Assembly (NCBI GenBank): GCA_003427395.1
Contig: BFEA01000804.1
Location: forward strand, 317,837-339,346
DNA from: Chara braunii
Taxonomy: Eukaryota; Streptophyta; Charophyceae; Charales; Characeae
DNA length: 21,510 nucleotides
Direction: 5' to 3'
Below the pieces are notes generated by a model. That model saw only the letters and a program-made list of their open reading frames with translations, was not told the DNA's origin and did not search any database. How positions within the stretch are numbered: the stretch's first letter is position 1; every line of letters starts with the position of its first letter. The position numbers and the translations under genes were made by a program. Positions 7,953 to 17,700 of this stretch are shown piece by piece.

Positions 7953-10755
7953 TTTGAGTCGCCTATAGGTGTAGTGCCGCGGCCAATCCAACATCGCATT
8001 GAGATAGAGCCTGGCAGTAGGACCCCTAAGGGAGCCGTTTATAGAATGTCCCACGGGAGTTAGAGGAGTTGCGCAAGCAGTTAGACGAGCTCCTCGAAAA
8101 GGGTTGGATTAAGCCCAGTTCTTCTCCATTTGGAGCAAAGCTTCGTATATGCATTGACTATAGAGGTCTTAACGCCATTACAGTGAAGAATGCAGAACCA
8201 CTACGCCGTATAGATGATCTACTAGATCGGGTGCAGGGCTGCAAATACTTCTCAAAGATAGACTTGAAGTCAAACTATCATCAGATAGAGTTCCATCCTG
8301 ATGATCAACACAAAACGGTGTTTAGAACAAGATATGGGCACTATGAGTTTATAGTAATGCCCTTTGGACTAACCAATGCCCCAACTACCTTTCAGCGATG
8401 TATGAATGATTTGTTTAGGCCTTGGTTAGATAGATTTGTAGTAGTCTACTTAGATGATATTTTAGTCTTTCGCAAGACCCTCCAAGAGCATGAGGGTCAT
8501 CTGAGGCAGGTCTTGGCAAAGCTGAGGGAAGCTAACTTCAAGATCAACGCTAAGAAGTGTGAGTGGGCCAAGACACAAGTCCTGTACTTGGGCCACGTCT
8601 TAGACGGAGATGGCATAAAGCCTGAGGACAACAAGATAGCGGTGATTAGAGATTGGCCAACGCCCTGCACAATGACAGAGTTGCGGCCGTTCCTAGGCTT
8701 AGCCAACTACTATAGAAAGTTTGTGAGGAACTTCTCCACCATCGGTGCACCCCTTCGCAGGTTGCCAAAGAAAGAAGCAATCTGGAAGTGGGACAAAGAT
8801 TGTACATCAGCCCTGAAGAAGTTGAAGAGGGCTTTGATAGAATATCCCGTCCTCAAGGTAGCCGATCTGTCCTTGCCATTCGTTGTTACTACTGACGCGA
8901 GTCAGTACGACATAGGTGTTGTTTTACAGCAAGACGACGACAATGGATATAGACCCGTAGAGTTCATGTCTGCTAGGACGCCTTTAGAGAAGGTAGCAAC
9001 ATCAACCTATGAGAGGGAACTCTACGCTCTCAGGCAAGCACTAGACCACTGGAAGCACTACTTGCTTGGGAGGCACTTCAAAGTGTATTCAAACCACGAG
9101 ACGCTGAGGTGGTTGAAGACACAGGCCAAGATGACACCTAAGCTTACTAGGTGGGCCGCAAAGTTAGATTAGTATGACTTTGAACTTAAGCCAGTCAAAG
9201 GAAAGTACAATGCATTTGCGGACGCCCTGAGTAGGAGAGCTGACTACTTTGGAGCGATAGTTCACTATCTGGATATAGGGAGAGGCCTGCAGCAAGAAGT
9301 CAGAAAAGCGTATGCGCAGGATCCTATCTATAGTGACCTCCTCAAGAGAGTTAGGGAGGCCCCAGAGTCCGAACCAGACTACCGCACTACTGATGGATTG
9401 CTATTTGAGAAGACTAATGTAGTTGACCGTCTGTGTTCCTAACAGTGAGGAGATCCGTAGTTTGATCTTAGGGGAATGCCACGACACAGAGGGACACTTT
9501 GGTTGGCAAAAGACACTAGCCAACCTCATGCGCGCGTATATATGGCCCGGTATGAAGGCCGACTGCATAGGGTATGTATGTAGTTGTAAAGTCTGTCAGA
9601 GAAACAAGACTACTACGCGAGCCCCTCTTGGTCTTCTCAGACCCTTGCCTATTCCTGACAAACCCGGAGATTCTGTGTCCATTGACTTTATGGATACTCA
9701 GGTCAAGAGTAGGCATGGCAAAAGTCAGGTCATGGTCATAGTTGATAGGTTTAGCAAGTATGCAATTTTTATCCCTTTGCCTTCAGAGGCACGAACAGAT
9801 TTAGTAGTTTGAAAGTTCTTTGACCATTGGGTTAGTGAGCATGGTATACCACTGTCTATAGTTATGACAGAGACACCAGGTTCACTAGTCAGAACTGGCA
9901 GGAACTAATGAAAGTTTATGGTTCCAAGTTGTTGATGTCATCTGGCCGTTATCCTGAGACTAACGGTCAGACTGAACAGATGAACAAGCTCCTGCAACAA
10001 GTTCTGGGAATGTACATTAGGCCCGATCAGATCAATTGGGATGAGATGCTCCCAAAGGTAGCCAGTGCATACAATAACAGTGTGCACTTAGCCACATGTC
10101 GCACTCCCAACGAACTGCACAAGTCCTTTAGACTGCGCAGACCATTTGAAAGACTTAATCGGGATCAGATTCAGAGGCTACCGCCCGGTACACGAAAGTT
10201 TGCAATACAGCACGAAAAAGAGAGAGCTACCATTGTTGATAACCTCAGGAAGGCCCAGCACAGGATGATAGAGCAAGCTAATAAGCACCGTCGCCCCTCG
10301 CAGTTTCAAGTAGGCGACTTGGTCTGGGTCAAATCAAACGAGTTCGCTCCCGAGGAGAACATCTCACTGAAGTTATTACCCACATATCGAGGACCATAGC
10401 CAGTCTTAGAAGTAAAGGGCGGAGAGGATGGCCCGTCCTATACTATCGAGATTCCAGCGCACCTCCACACCTACCCAGTGTTCCACGCATCAAAGTTGTT
10501 GCCTTGTGTCACAAGTCAACAGTTTCCATCCCGGAGATCCATGATTCCTCCAGATATGGATGGAAGGTACGATATTGATGGTATAGTAGGAGAAGATGCA
10601 GAGGTCGTCCACAGAAACAGTATAAAGTTAGATTTTCCTATCAAGAGCCAGAAGACGACCGCTGGTTTACATGAACAGAACTTCTAGAGACGGCTCCCGA
10701 TCTAGTCCGAGCCTACGAGAGAGATAAGAAGGGTAAAGGTCCTGCCTTAGACTGA
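7953..10755 (+). pseudogene. Gypsy pol pseudogene: RT, RNase H, integrase, chromodomain
   Basis: This is the polyprotein that would reverse-transcribe and integrate the element. RT starts near 7953 (RPIQHRIEIEPGS). After a 1-base frameshift near 8050 it runs in one frame to 9172 with CIDYRGLNAIT, FSKIDLKSNYHQI, VMPFGLTNAPTTFQRCMNDL and the catalytic YLDD at 8447-8458. RNase H follows (VVTTDASQYDIG, STYERELYALRQAL), but the later YSDHETL Asp is Asn (codon 9092-9094). A TAG at 9170-9172 interrupts, then YDFELKPVKGKYNAFADALSRR continues. Integrase has the HHCC finger (HDTEGHFGWQKT ... CKVCQRNK, about 9479-9605), SIDFMD, DRDTRF after a frameshift near 9863, and NGQTEQMN. The end has HASKLLP, then chromodomain-like PEDDRWFT and TELLETAPDLVRAYE. 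Stops at 9440, 9810, 10397 and 10672 plus several frameshifts make it inactive. Confidence 0.9.
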
Positions 10756-10796
10756 AGCATTCTCGGAGGACCTCGAATTTAGGCCGGCGGGAGTGA
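10756..10796 (+). other. Possible polypurine tract before a 3' LTR
   Basis: Forty bases after the pol end, GGCGGGAG sits immediately before TGAAACAG. A G-rich purine run followed by TG is what precedes a 3' LTR. The run is short and interrupted by one C, so the call is tentative. Confidence 0.35.
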
Positions 10797-11006
10797 AACA
10801 GTTTTCACCTTTTTGCAGTCACAGATGCTGGTCCTAGAGTTCGATCCCCAGACCTTACCAGTGTACAATATCGAGTCGACCCCTGTGTGTTTGAACCCGT
10901 GACCTGTGTTTTGGTAGCTGACTATAGTCTGTCATAGGTCTGTGTAGCCGTAGGGATTCGATCTGTAGATCTGTCGAGTAGGGGTCATAGTTGGGCAGAG
11001 GCCGTA

Positions 11007-11068
11007 GGTCAAGGTCGTAGCTGCTACAGTCCTGAAAGGTCAAGGTCGTTGCTGCTACAGTCCTGAAA
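11007..11068 (+). repeat. 31-bp tandem duplication, 30 of 31 identical
   Basis: The unit beginning GGTCAAGGTCGTAGCTGC at 11007-11037 is repeated at 11038-11068 with a single A-to-T difference. A third partial start (GGCCAAGTCC) follows. It lies in the upstream part of the LTR-like block. Confidence 0.95.
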
Positions 11069-11112
11069 GGCCAAGTCCACAGACTTCCGGAAGGTCCGGA
11101 AGTGGCCTTTCA
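11064..11112. repeat. Nested two-stem inverted repeat
   Basis: The outer arms TGAAAGGCC (11064-11072) and GGCCTTTCA (11104-11112) enclose the inner arms ACTTCCGGA (11083-11091) and TCCGGAAGT (11095-11103) with a 3-nt loop. Both stems are perfect 9-bp pairs. The right-hand arms are contiguous, while ten unpaired bases separate the left-hand arms. Confidence 0.9.
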
Positions 11113-11271
11113 AGTTTCTTCTCATGTTATTCACAGCAGACCTGGTGAATCCAACCTCGCTTAGTCAGCGGTACCCAGTCCCAGTCTCATTTTGCACAAT
11201 CAGCAAGTACCATGAGGGACTGTGTAAACCATGGGCCCGGTGGAAAGGGGCAGACCAGCGACTTACAGAAA

Positions 11272-11278
11272 TATAAAT
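11272..11278 (+). promoter_or_regulatory. TATA box of the LTR-like block
   Basis: TATAAAT lies in the context ACAGAAATATAAATCAAGAGG, a strong plant-type TATA element, on the same strand as the gag fragment that starts at 11708. If used, transcription would begin near 11300-11310. Confidence 0.5.
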
Positions 11279-11707
11279 CAAGAGGCAGTCCCGCCATTCA
11301 TTCATTGCTGCGTGAGCCATGCGGAAGCGCTGCCCCAGCGTCTTGTGCGAGGTGGTCTGCAGGTTGCCCAAGGTTGAAGTGGACTTGAAGAAGACAGTGT
11401 GCGATCGTTAGTAGTAGTGGCGGCCATAGCCGCCATAGCTAGTGTTAGATATTAGTGTGTGAGTTGCAGAGTGTAGGTGCGTGGGGTATTCAGGGTGATC
11501 CAGAGTTGAGTATGTGCGAACAGTGGTGTTGGACACAGTGACAAGAGTTGGAATGTTGAGGCGCCGATGCGCCATAGCCTGTTGAAGCAAGTTTACACCT
11601 GAACTGTGTTCGTGGCTTGATTATCTCTGAGCTTTGTGTGGCCGCACAGCGCCAGTGTGGACTTCCATCTGTTTGCATGTTGCGAAGTGAAGAAGAAAGC
11701 GAGTCTG

Positions 11708-12980
11708 ATGGCAAATAAGCCGGGAGGAGAAAAATTGGACATGCAAGAATGGTTAAGCGGAGAGCAGGAAAAGAAACTGCTCCTTGGAGAACAGAAGGCT
11801 GCGAAGGAGGAGGAGACAAAGAAGCCGGAGGCTAAGTTGAGGGTGGAGTTGGCCCGCCACCTCCTGGATGCACTTACACCCTTGAACCCTTAAGCGAAGA
11901 GGAGGAATGGATCACCCAGGATAGCAGTCACGCTGATGCGCAGGTCAACGATCTGAAGAGTAAGCTACAGCTGGCAGAGCATATGAGGGAAGAGCTAGAG
12001 AAGCACCACACAATTTTAGCTGATACTAAAGCCCTGCGTGCCAGCCTTAGAGCGAAGACAGCAGATTAATAGATAGAAGGGGATGCCAACACAGCTACCA
12101 CCATGGCCCTAGATAAGGCAGATAGCAAAGGCGCCCTGCTTGCAAAAGTCATGAGGAACAAAAGAAGGAAACCAGGAAGTAGTTTGAGGGGTTGAGTAAG
12201 GGGATTGCTAAATCTCTTGTAGACTTTGCCAGGAGCATAACCGAGGACAGGAAGGGACTTGCTAGAGAAGGAAGAGATTGAAGAGATGGAAAGGGAGATG
12301 GCAGTGGTAGAGGAAAGGACAAAGGGGCTGGTGGTGGTGGAGACGACCACCAGTTTGGATACAAGAGTAGGATGAAGGTGAAGCTCCCTTTTACTTATCA
12401 TGGGAAGGAGGATCTGTTAGGATGTGAGGCTGCATTTAGAACCTACCTGTATGTTCAGAGGATCAAAGAATGGTAGAGATGTGCGACCTGGCTGCATTCC
12501 AGGCACGGCCAGTGGGTTATGAGAGCCACATCATAGCATACTCCCAGTCTACCTATTTCGAGGACGTTATGGGGGGGCCACACAAGGAAGGTTCACTGAT
12601 AGGAATGAAGCTCTCAAAGCCTTTGACGTCGTGCTAAGAAAAGGACCACTGGAAGAGCGTAGCAGACCTGAAGGCTAAGTTAGATGGGTAAAAGCAGCTC
12701 CTGAACCACAGCTTAGCAGCCTCCCAAATACTCCACCACTTGCTCTAGCCTTGCCTGATCCGATTAGGAACAACCTACCTGCAGATGCTAGACAGTCAGG
12801 ACAGACATAGAGTGCTTCTCTAGAAGGTGATAGAGATGGAGGCTTACATGAAGCGTACTCGCTTCCCCATGTTTAAAGACCTGTACCAAGGGAAGAAATT
12901 GACGGAGAACCAGGAGAAGACAATCGCTGAACCCTTGGCACAGGTAGTTACTTTGCATGAGTTCATTGACGTCAATTTGT
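11708..12980 (+). pseudogene. Gypsy gag pseudogene (5' part of a second element copy)
   Basis: Gag would form the particle shell of the retrotransposon. An ATG at 11708 opens a charged, Lys/Glu-rich frame (MANKPGGEKLDMQEWLSGEQ) to a TAA at 11891-11893. A shifted frame from about 11880 continues in the same style (LSEEEEWITQDSSHADAQVN, then KSKLQLAEHMREELEKHH), a coiled coil, to tandem stops near 12067. At about 12372-12470 a frame reads KVKLPFTYHGKEDLLGCEAA, then FRTYLYVQRIKEW, like the start of a gypsy capsid domain. Later fragments (for example MEAYMKRTRFPMFKDLYQGK, about 12836-12900) are in other frames. The family assignment rests on order (LTR, then gag) and general style; I see no knuckle or protease. 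Confidence 0.5.
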
Positions 12981-13340
12981 GACTTCCAACCAAATTGCTA
13001 TTAGACTGATGTTATATGTCTGCCGATGTCCACCTGTGTGATAAAATGGGGAAGTTTGTGGGTGTAGACTTTGGATATCCTCCTGTTCGGGCTGTTGGCC
13101 TTGCTACTTCTCTATTTGGAACACCCAGAATCATTATGGATTTTCTGACCTGCTCGATGTTGAGGACTGGAAATGACTCCATGGAGCAGTGGGAGGTCAT
13201 TAACTCATATTAAACGGGTTGGCGATGGAGTCGAGTTTTTTGTTGATTAGTGACTTGAGGCCCACTCTTTTATGTGTGAGGATTGAGCCCTCAAGTAGGG
13301 GCCTTGCCATGAAGTACATGTTCTGGGCTAAGGCCCCAGC
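12981..13340. other. Unassigned stretch with a 65-codon open frame
   Basis: Past the gag fragment, an open frame at 13016-13213 (+) runs for 65 codons, with an ATG at about 13019 (MSADVHLCDKMGKFVGVDFG and onward to a stop). A partly overlapping minus-strand frame also exists. Neither resembles a family I know and both could be chance. Nothing else is recognised. Confidence 0.25.
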
Positions 13341-13349
13341 AAGCCTAGT

Positions 13350-13695
13350 GCCCGCCCTAAGTGAAGGCGGGCCAGCAAATCGACAAGAGCCCTNTGTGCA
13401 ACNTTTCACGANGTGGGGTTCATACAGTTGCAGCACGCCAGTTGGTTGGAGTGCACCGAGTCTCGGATTTCAGCAAATGCTGAAAGCCCAGGGCCTCTGA
13501 GTTGGTTAGGCCCTGGGCATCTGAACGTGAGGCCGACAATGCATGCTGGGAAGAGAGGCCGAAAATGCCAAAGGGAAATCGGCCCACTGTCTGAATCTGG
13601 CCGCAGGCCTTGATGAAGGAGGCGCAACTGCCTTACCCCGGGGCCGAACTGTATCGAGTTGGCTTCAGCCTCTGGGCCCCGGTCACAGGCTGAAG
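13350..13695. repeat. Cluster of perfect hairpins
   Basis: Five perfect inverted repeats occur: GCCCGCC/GGCGGGC (13350-13372); CCGAG/CTCGG (13456-13466); TTTCAGCA/TGCTGAAA (13468-13485, 2-nt loop); GCCCAGGGCCT/AGGCCCTGGGC (13486-13518, 11-bp arms); CTTCAGCCT/AGGCTGAAG (13663-13695). Three of them are directly adjacent over 13456-13518. A direct repeat of GAGGCCGA followed by AATGC also occurs at about 13531 and 13556. No coding frame explains the structure. Confidence 0.85.
13394..13412. other. Three N calls at exact 9-base spacing
   Basis: N occurs at 13394, 13403 and 13412, with another single N at 13848. These are unresolved bases in the draft sequence next to the hairpin cluster, so they are likely a sequencing or consensus problem and not biology. 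Confidence 0.9.
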
Positions 13696-13781
13696 GAAGG
13701 CCGCCCACACACTGCACTGGCATATAGGCAAGCAGGGCGAGGCAGCGAGGATCTTGCCCAATGCTGGCATATGCGGGCACG

Positions 13782-13842
13782 CTGCGCAGATGCAGGTGTG
13801 CTGCGCTAATGCAGAGCAGCGCTGCGCTAAGAAGAAGCAGGG
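13782..13842 (+). repeat. Three imperfect tandem copies of a 19-21-bp CTGCGC unit
   Basis: Units begin at 13782 (CTGCGCAGATGCAGGTGTG), 13801 (CTGCGCTAATGCAGAGCAGCG) and 13822 (CTGCGCTAAGAAGAAGCAGGG). The surrounding 13.7-13.9 kb is rich in GC and CAG/CTG words. No function can be assigned. Confidence 0.7.
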
Positions 13843-13949
13843 CAGCGNTAGGCGGTAGGGCGCTGCCTGCTTGCAGAGCACTGGCGGCCATAGCCGGGCC
13901 GCAAGAGGGTGCAGGGGAGGTGAGGGCGAAGGTGGTACTTCGGAGGTGA

Positions 13950-14787
13950 AGGGCGCTGTGTGGGTAACAAGGGAGAGTGTGGGGAAGATGACACGTACCT
14001 GGTGATGGTGGAGGTCTGCGTTGGTGTTGACATCATCACTCGCTGGTAGTCAAGTTGTCTGGTTGCTGTTCATTGCTGTAGTTGTAGGATAGGCGGTAGA
14101 GTAGATAGGGCGCCTGGCGCCATTCACAAGAGAGAGCTACATTTGGGTTATGCTGTTGGTGTTGCCCTGGTGGGCATGGACATTGACTCACGATTCTTCT
14201 GTATCATTCTCAATGGGATGGTTACTCGGTTCCATGTGCTATCTGCTTTGGCTTTGAATACTTGGACTTCAGTGTGATTTTGCATTCCGGATTTCTGTTC
14301 TTCTTCCATACTCATGTTCCTTGCATATGCCTTTTTGCAGGAGTTTGGACTTTGTCAGGGAGTTGCATGTGCAGTCCCAGATCCCTAACAAATGCACATC
14401 CATGATACTGTTTATGTGGAAGTACCGGGCTTCTATAGTAGGCATAAAATCAAGATTAATGATAGCCTGCAAGTGTGGTCCCTATGTTGAGATGGCTGTG
14501 AGGAAGCGTTCTATTGACCTGGAGTTGGAATCCAGCGGCCTTGTAGGTGCTGACATTAGTGAGCTCAGTATGTTTGTGACACGTAGTCCTTTGGTGTTGC
14601 TCTTTCCCTGTTCTGTGAATGGACATCTGGGTTTGAAAGTCTGCAATGCCATTGATGACTGCTTGGTAGGCGTGGGCGTAAGACTGTCTGAGCAAGCCAT
14701 CCAACACATTCCAACTTTGTGGTTTCACCCTAAGCAGTGCATATTCTTCTATCTGTGGTTTGGGTGCCACTTCTGTGGCAGAGGAAT
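13950..14787 (+). promoter_or_regulatory. Upstream region of the MULE-like gene, with splice-acceptor-like site
   Basis: No TATA box is obvious. TGCCTTTTTGCAG ending at 14340 is a good plant-type 3' splice site, and TTCTGTGGCAG ending at about 14780 is a weaker one just before the start codon. Either suggests that the mRNA has a 5' untranslated exon upstream. An open frame from an ATG at 14327 to 14818 (164 codons, unrecognised) lies over this region, and a similar-length frame is open on the minus strand (14947-14456). Neither matches a family I know, and I treat both as uncertain. A perfect GGCGCC-T-GGCGCC repeat lies at about 14110-14122. Confidence 0.3.
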
Positions 14788-17700
14788 ATGGACGTGCATC
14801 AGCAGCCCGAGGAACTGACACTCGGAAAGCAGAGAGAAGTTGGGTCTGCAGGTGATTCAGCATTTGTCCAGCAGAAACAGCCTCCCGTGGAGGAGACATT
14901 GCGTCAGAAAGTGCAGGAAGTGACACTCCAAGTTGCAGACACCTCACCTGATCTCAGAGAACAGTCATTAAGGCTTAGGTCAGATGAAGATAATCGGAAG
15001 GCGAAGCCCTTATCAGAAGAAACAAGACTTATGCAGCTTGTGCATACAAACCTGGGCACATCAGATGTGTCACAGCTGCATTTTCCCTTGGTGGACGCCC
15101 AGCAGAAGCAACTACCGGAAGCAAGCCACATTATGCAGCCAGAGTTGGTGCTGCGTCCTGAGCAACACCAGCAGGAGGACCCATTGGCACAAGAGGTAGA
15201 GTGCGTCTCCCCAAAAGGTAATATGCAGTCAGGGCCAGCTCAACTATGTGAGCAGCTCCAGTCCACAACTAACCCACTCAATGAACAAAGTTCACCTCTC
15301 TCTGCATCTCATGCTGCCTCACCAGATGCCCCTGACGTCAGGCCACAGACACCACAGCATGATATTGTGCTGCACCAGAACATCCAGGCAGTGGATGCAT
15401 CACCACACCATGTTCAATGTGCCCCAGAACATCATCAGGGTTTGACGTTGTTGCAGAAGAACATCCCATTGGTGCAGTCTGATGTGACGTCATTGGAGGA
15501 CAAAGAAGCGCAACTTCCGGCACAGGAGATGGTGCATCTGGGAGCTGCACAGTTGCTGCAGATCTCAGAGCTATGTCAGCAAAAGGGGCGAAACGACCAG
15601 CAACAGCAGCAGACAGGTGGTCCATTGCAGCAGCAGCAAGTGCAGTTGTTACAGCGACAGTTAGCGGAAATACTGCAGCTGCTCCGGGAACAGCAGCAAC
15701 AGGGACACAGGAGGCGAAAGCGTTCGTCAACACAACGCCGGGCAAGACGACGGCAAGATGACGGCATTGCTAGTGGGAGAGCTGCTGATGGTGAAGTCTC
15801 CCCATGCCATCCGTTGTCATCCGATAGTGGCTCAGGGTCAGAAATGCATAGTGCGCCAATCTGTCTTGCGAAGAACAATGTGACAGGCAGGGTTTTAAGG
15901 TCTGCCTTGAACAAAGAAGGCACAGCTTCTTCAGGGGTGCTGCTGCAACGCTGTCACTCGCAGTGCCATCAAAATGAGGCACGGGACTTAACAAACAAGG
16001 ACCGTAGTAAATGTGCAAAGTTAGGAAAACGACGAAAAACAGCAGTGGCTGGAGAAAGAACAGCTGACCGCTTAGAGACCTTATTGAATTCGTGCAGTGA
16101 TATGGACGGCCAGCCGAGCTGTCGAAGCCCTTCCTCATCATGGTATGGGGAGCATACTGCAGGCAAGAGGCTCACGGACTCCCAGAAAGAACTTTCACGT
16201 CTTGAAGATGCTCCAGAGGACGGTGGCCTCGCAGTTGGCCGAAGATATGACAATGTGAACTTGGTTCGCAAGGCTGTGGCAGATGCTGCGGTTGCAGGCC
16301 ATTTTGAGTTGAAGTTGGTGAAGTCAAGTCTACAGCGGTACACAGTGGTGTGCCGTGAGGAAGGATGCGAGTGGAGGTTACATGCATCAGCAGTCCATGG
16401 TGGGCCAGAATTCGAGATTAGAAGCATCCGCAACCACACATGTGATGGTATAAACCACTTTGCCAATCGCCAAGCAACATCGAGCTGGGTGGCCGACCGC
16501 ATTGTGGATAAGCTCAGGGACTCACCACACTACACGCCCAGGGACATCATAGATGATCTGCAGCGCGCAATAGGAGTAACAATATCATATCACCGAGCAT
16601 GGCGAGGCAAGGAGGTGGCCATGACAAGGATTGCAGGCTCAGAGGATGATGGCTATAAGCATTTGCGGCGGTACTGTGCTCAGGTTGTAAACATGAACCC
16701 AGGAAGCTGTGCTTTTGTTGATGTTGAGGGCGAAACAAATCAGTTCCATCGTCTCTTTGTTGCTTTTGGGCCATGCTTGGCTGGTTTCCGCCACTGTCTA
16801 CCTCTCATTGGTGTTGATGCGACTCAAGTTACAAGCAAACATCCAGGCGTTTTGCTGACTGCATCTGGTTTTGATGCACGAGGTGAGGTGTTTCCCATTG
16901 CATTTGCAGTGGTTGATATTGAAAATGATGACAATTGGCTGTGGTTTCTGCAGAGTCTAAAGGCGGCTTTAGACGGCCATGGCTTGGCCGGACGGTCAAT
17001 AACATTCCTGTCAAACCGCCAGAATGGTATTGCGGATGGTGTGACCGCTGTTTTTGGAGAAATGCCACATGCGTACTGCATGTGCCACTTGGCCGAGACT
17101 CTACGTCAACACTTCAAACATCCACAAATAGCTAAGTGCCTCTGGAAAGCAGCACATGCCATGACTCGTTCCCGTTTTGAGGATGCAATAAAGGAAATGC
17201 AGGATGTTGATTCCCCAGCAGCAGCATGGCTCTTGAAAACTGCAGACCCAGTGTATTGGAGCACAGCACTCTTCCCTGGGAAACGGTATGGCCATCTAAC
17301 ATCGAACATTTCAGAGTCGTTGAACTCGTGGTTGATTGAGGCGAAGGAGTTGGCGCCTCTGTACATGATGGAGGCTCTACATCAGCAGATAAGCAAGTCA
17401 TTTGCAGAGCGCAGTGTAGCAGCATCTGCCATGGAAGGTGAACTTGTTGCGGAGGCGGATGCTTGTGTACAGAGGGCGATATGCGAAGCCCATTACTGTA
17501 AAGCGCTACCGGCAAGCTCGGACGAGTTTGAGATTATTTCAGAGAATTCATCATATGTTGTGCATATAAGCGCAAAGACATGCACTTGCCGGGGCTGGCA
17601 GTGCACTGGTACTCCCTGTGCACATGCCGCATGTGCCTTAATGTACTTGCAGGAGCGTGTAGAGATGCACTGTGAAAGGTATTTCTCTGTTGAAACCTAT

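Larger units (their letters stand above)
7036..10796 (+). mobile_element. Ty3/gypsy chromovirus, internally deleted
   Basis: LTR and candidate primer site are followed within about 30 bases by the start of the RT domain, then RNase H, integrase and a chromodomain-like C-terminus. In an intact element, gag and protease would occupy roughly the first 2 kb of the internal region, and they are absent here. Either an internal deletion removed them, or the LTR at 7.9 kb and the pol at 7.95 kb come from different insertions joined by recombination. The 3' side ends in a purine-rich GGCGGGAG at about 10789-10796, a possible polypurine tract, directly before a TG that could begin an LTR. That downstream LTR-like block shows no similarity by eye to the 5' LTR, which favours the recombinant view. 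Confidence 0.75.
10797..11640 (+). repeat. LTR-like block between pol and gag (boundaries approximate)
   Basis: No reading frame of note. Evidence for an LTR is positional and structural: it begins TGAAACAG right after a purine tract at the end of a gypsy pol, contains a TATA box (TATAAAT at 11272-11278) about 430 bases before a gag start codon, and carries tandem repeats and hairpins. A terminal CA and primer-binding site could not be fixed; 11640 is a guess. It is not visibly similar to the LTR at 7.5-7.9 kb, so it belongs to another family or to the true family of the pol segment. Confidence 0.45.

Noticed and set aside
8497-8706. Minus-strand open frame within the gypsy RT
   Set aside because: It is a shadow of the plus-strand RT frame, which carries all the conserved motifs.
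14456-14947. 163-codon minus-strand frame upstream of and overlapping the MULE start
   Set aside because: No recognisable family, and it overlaps the start of the much longer, motif-supported plus-strand gene; kept only as a remark in the upstream-region entry.
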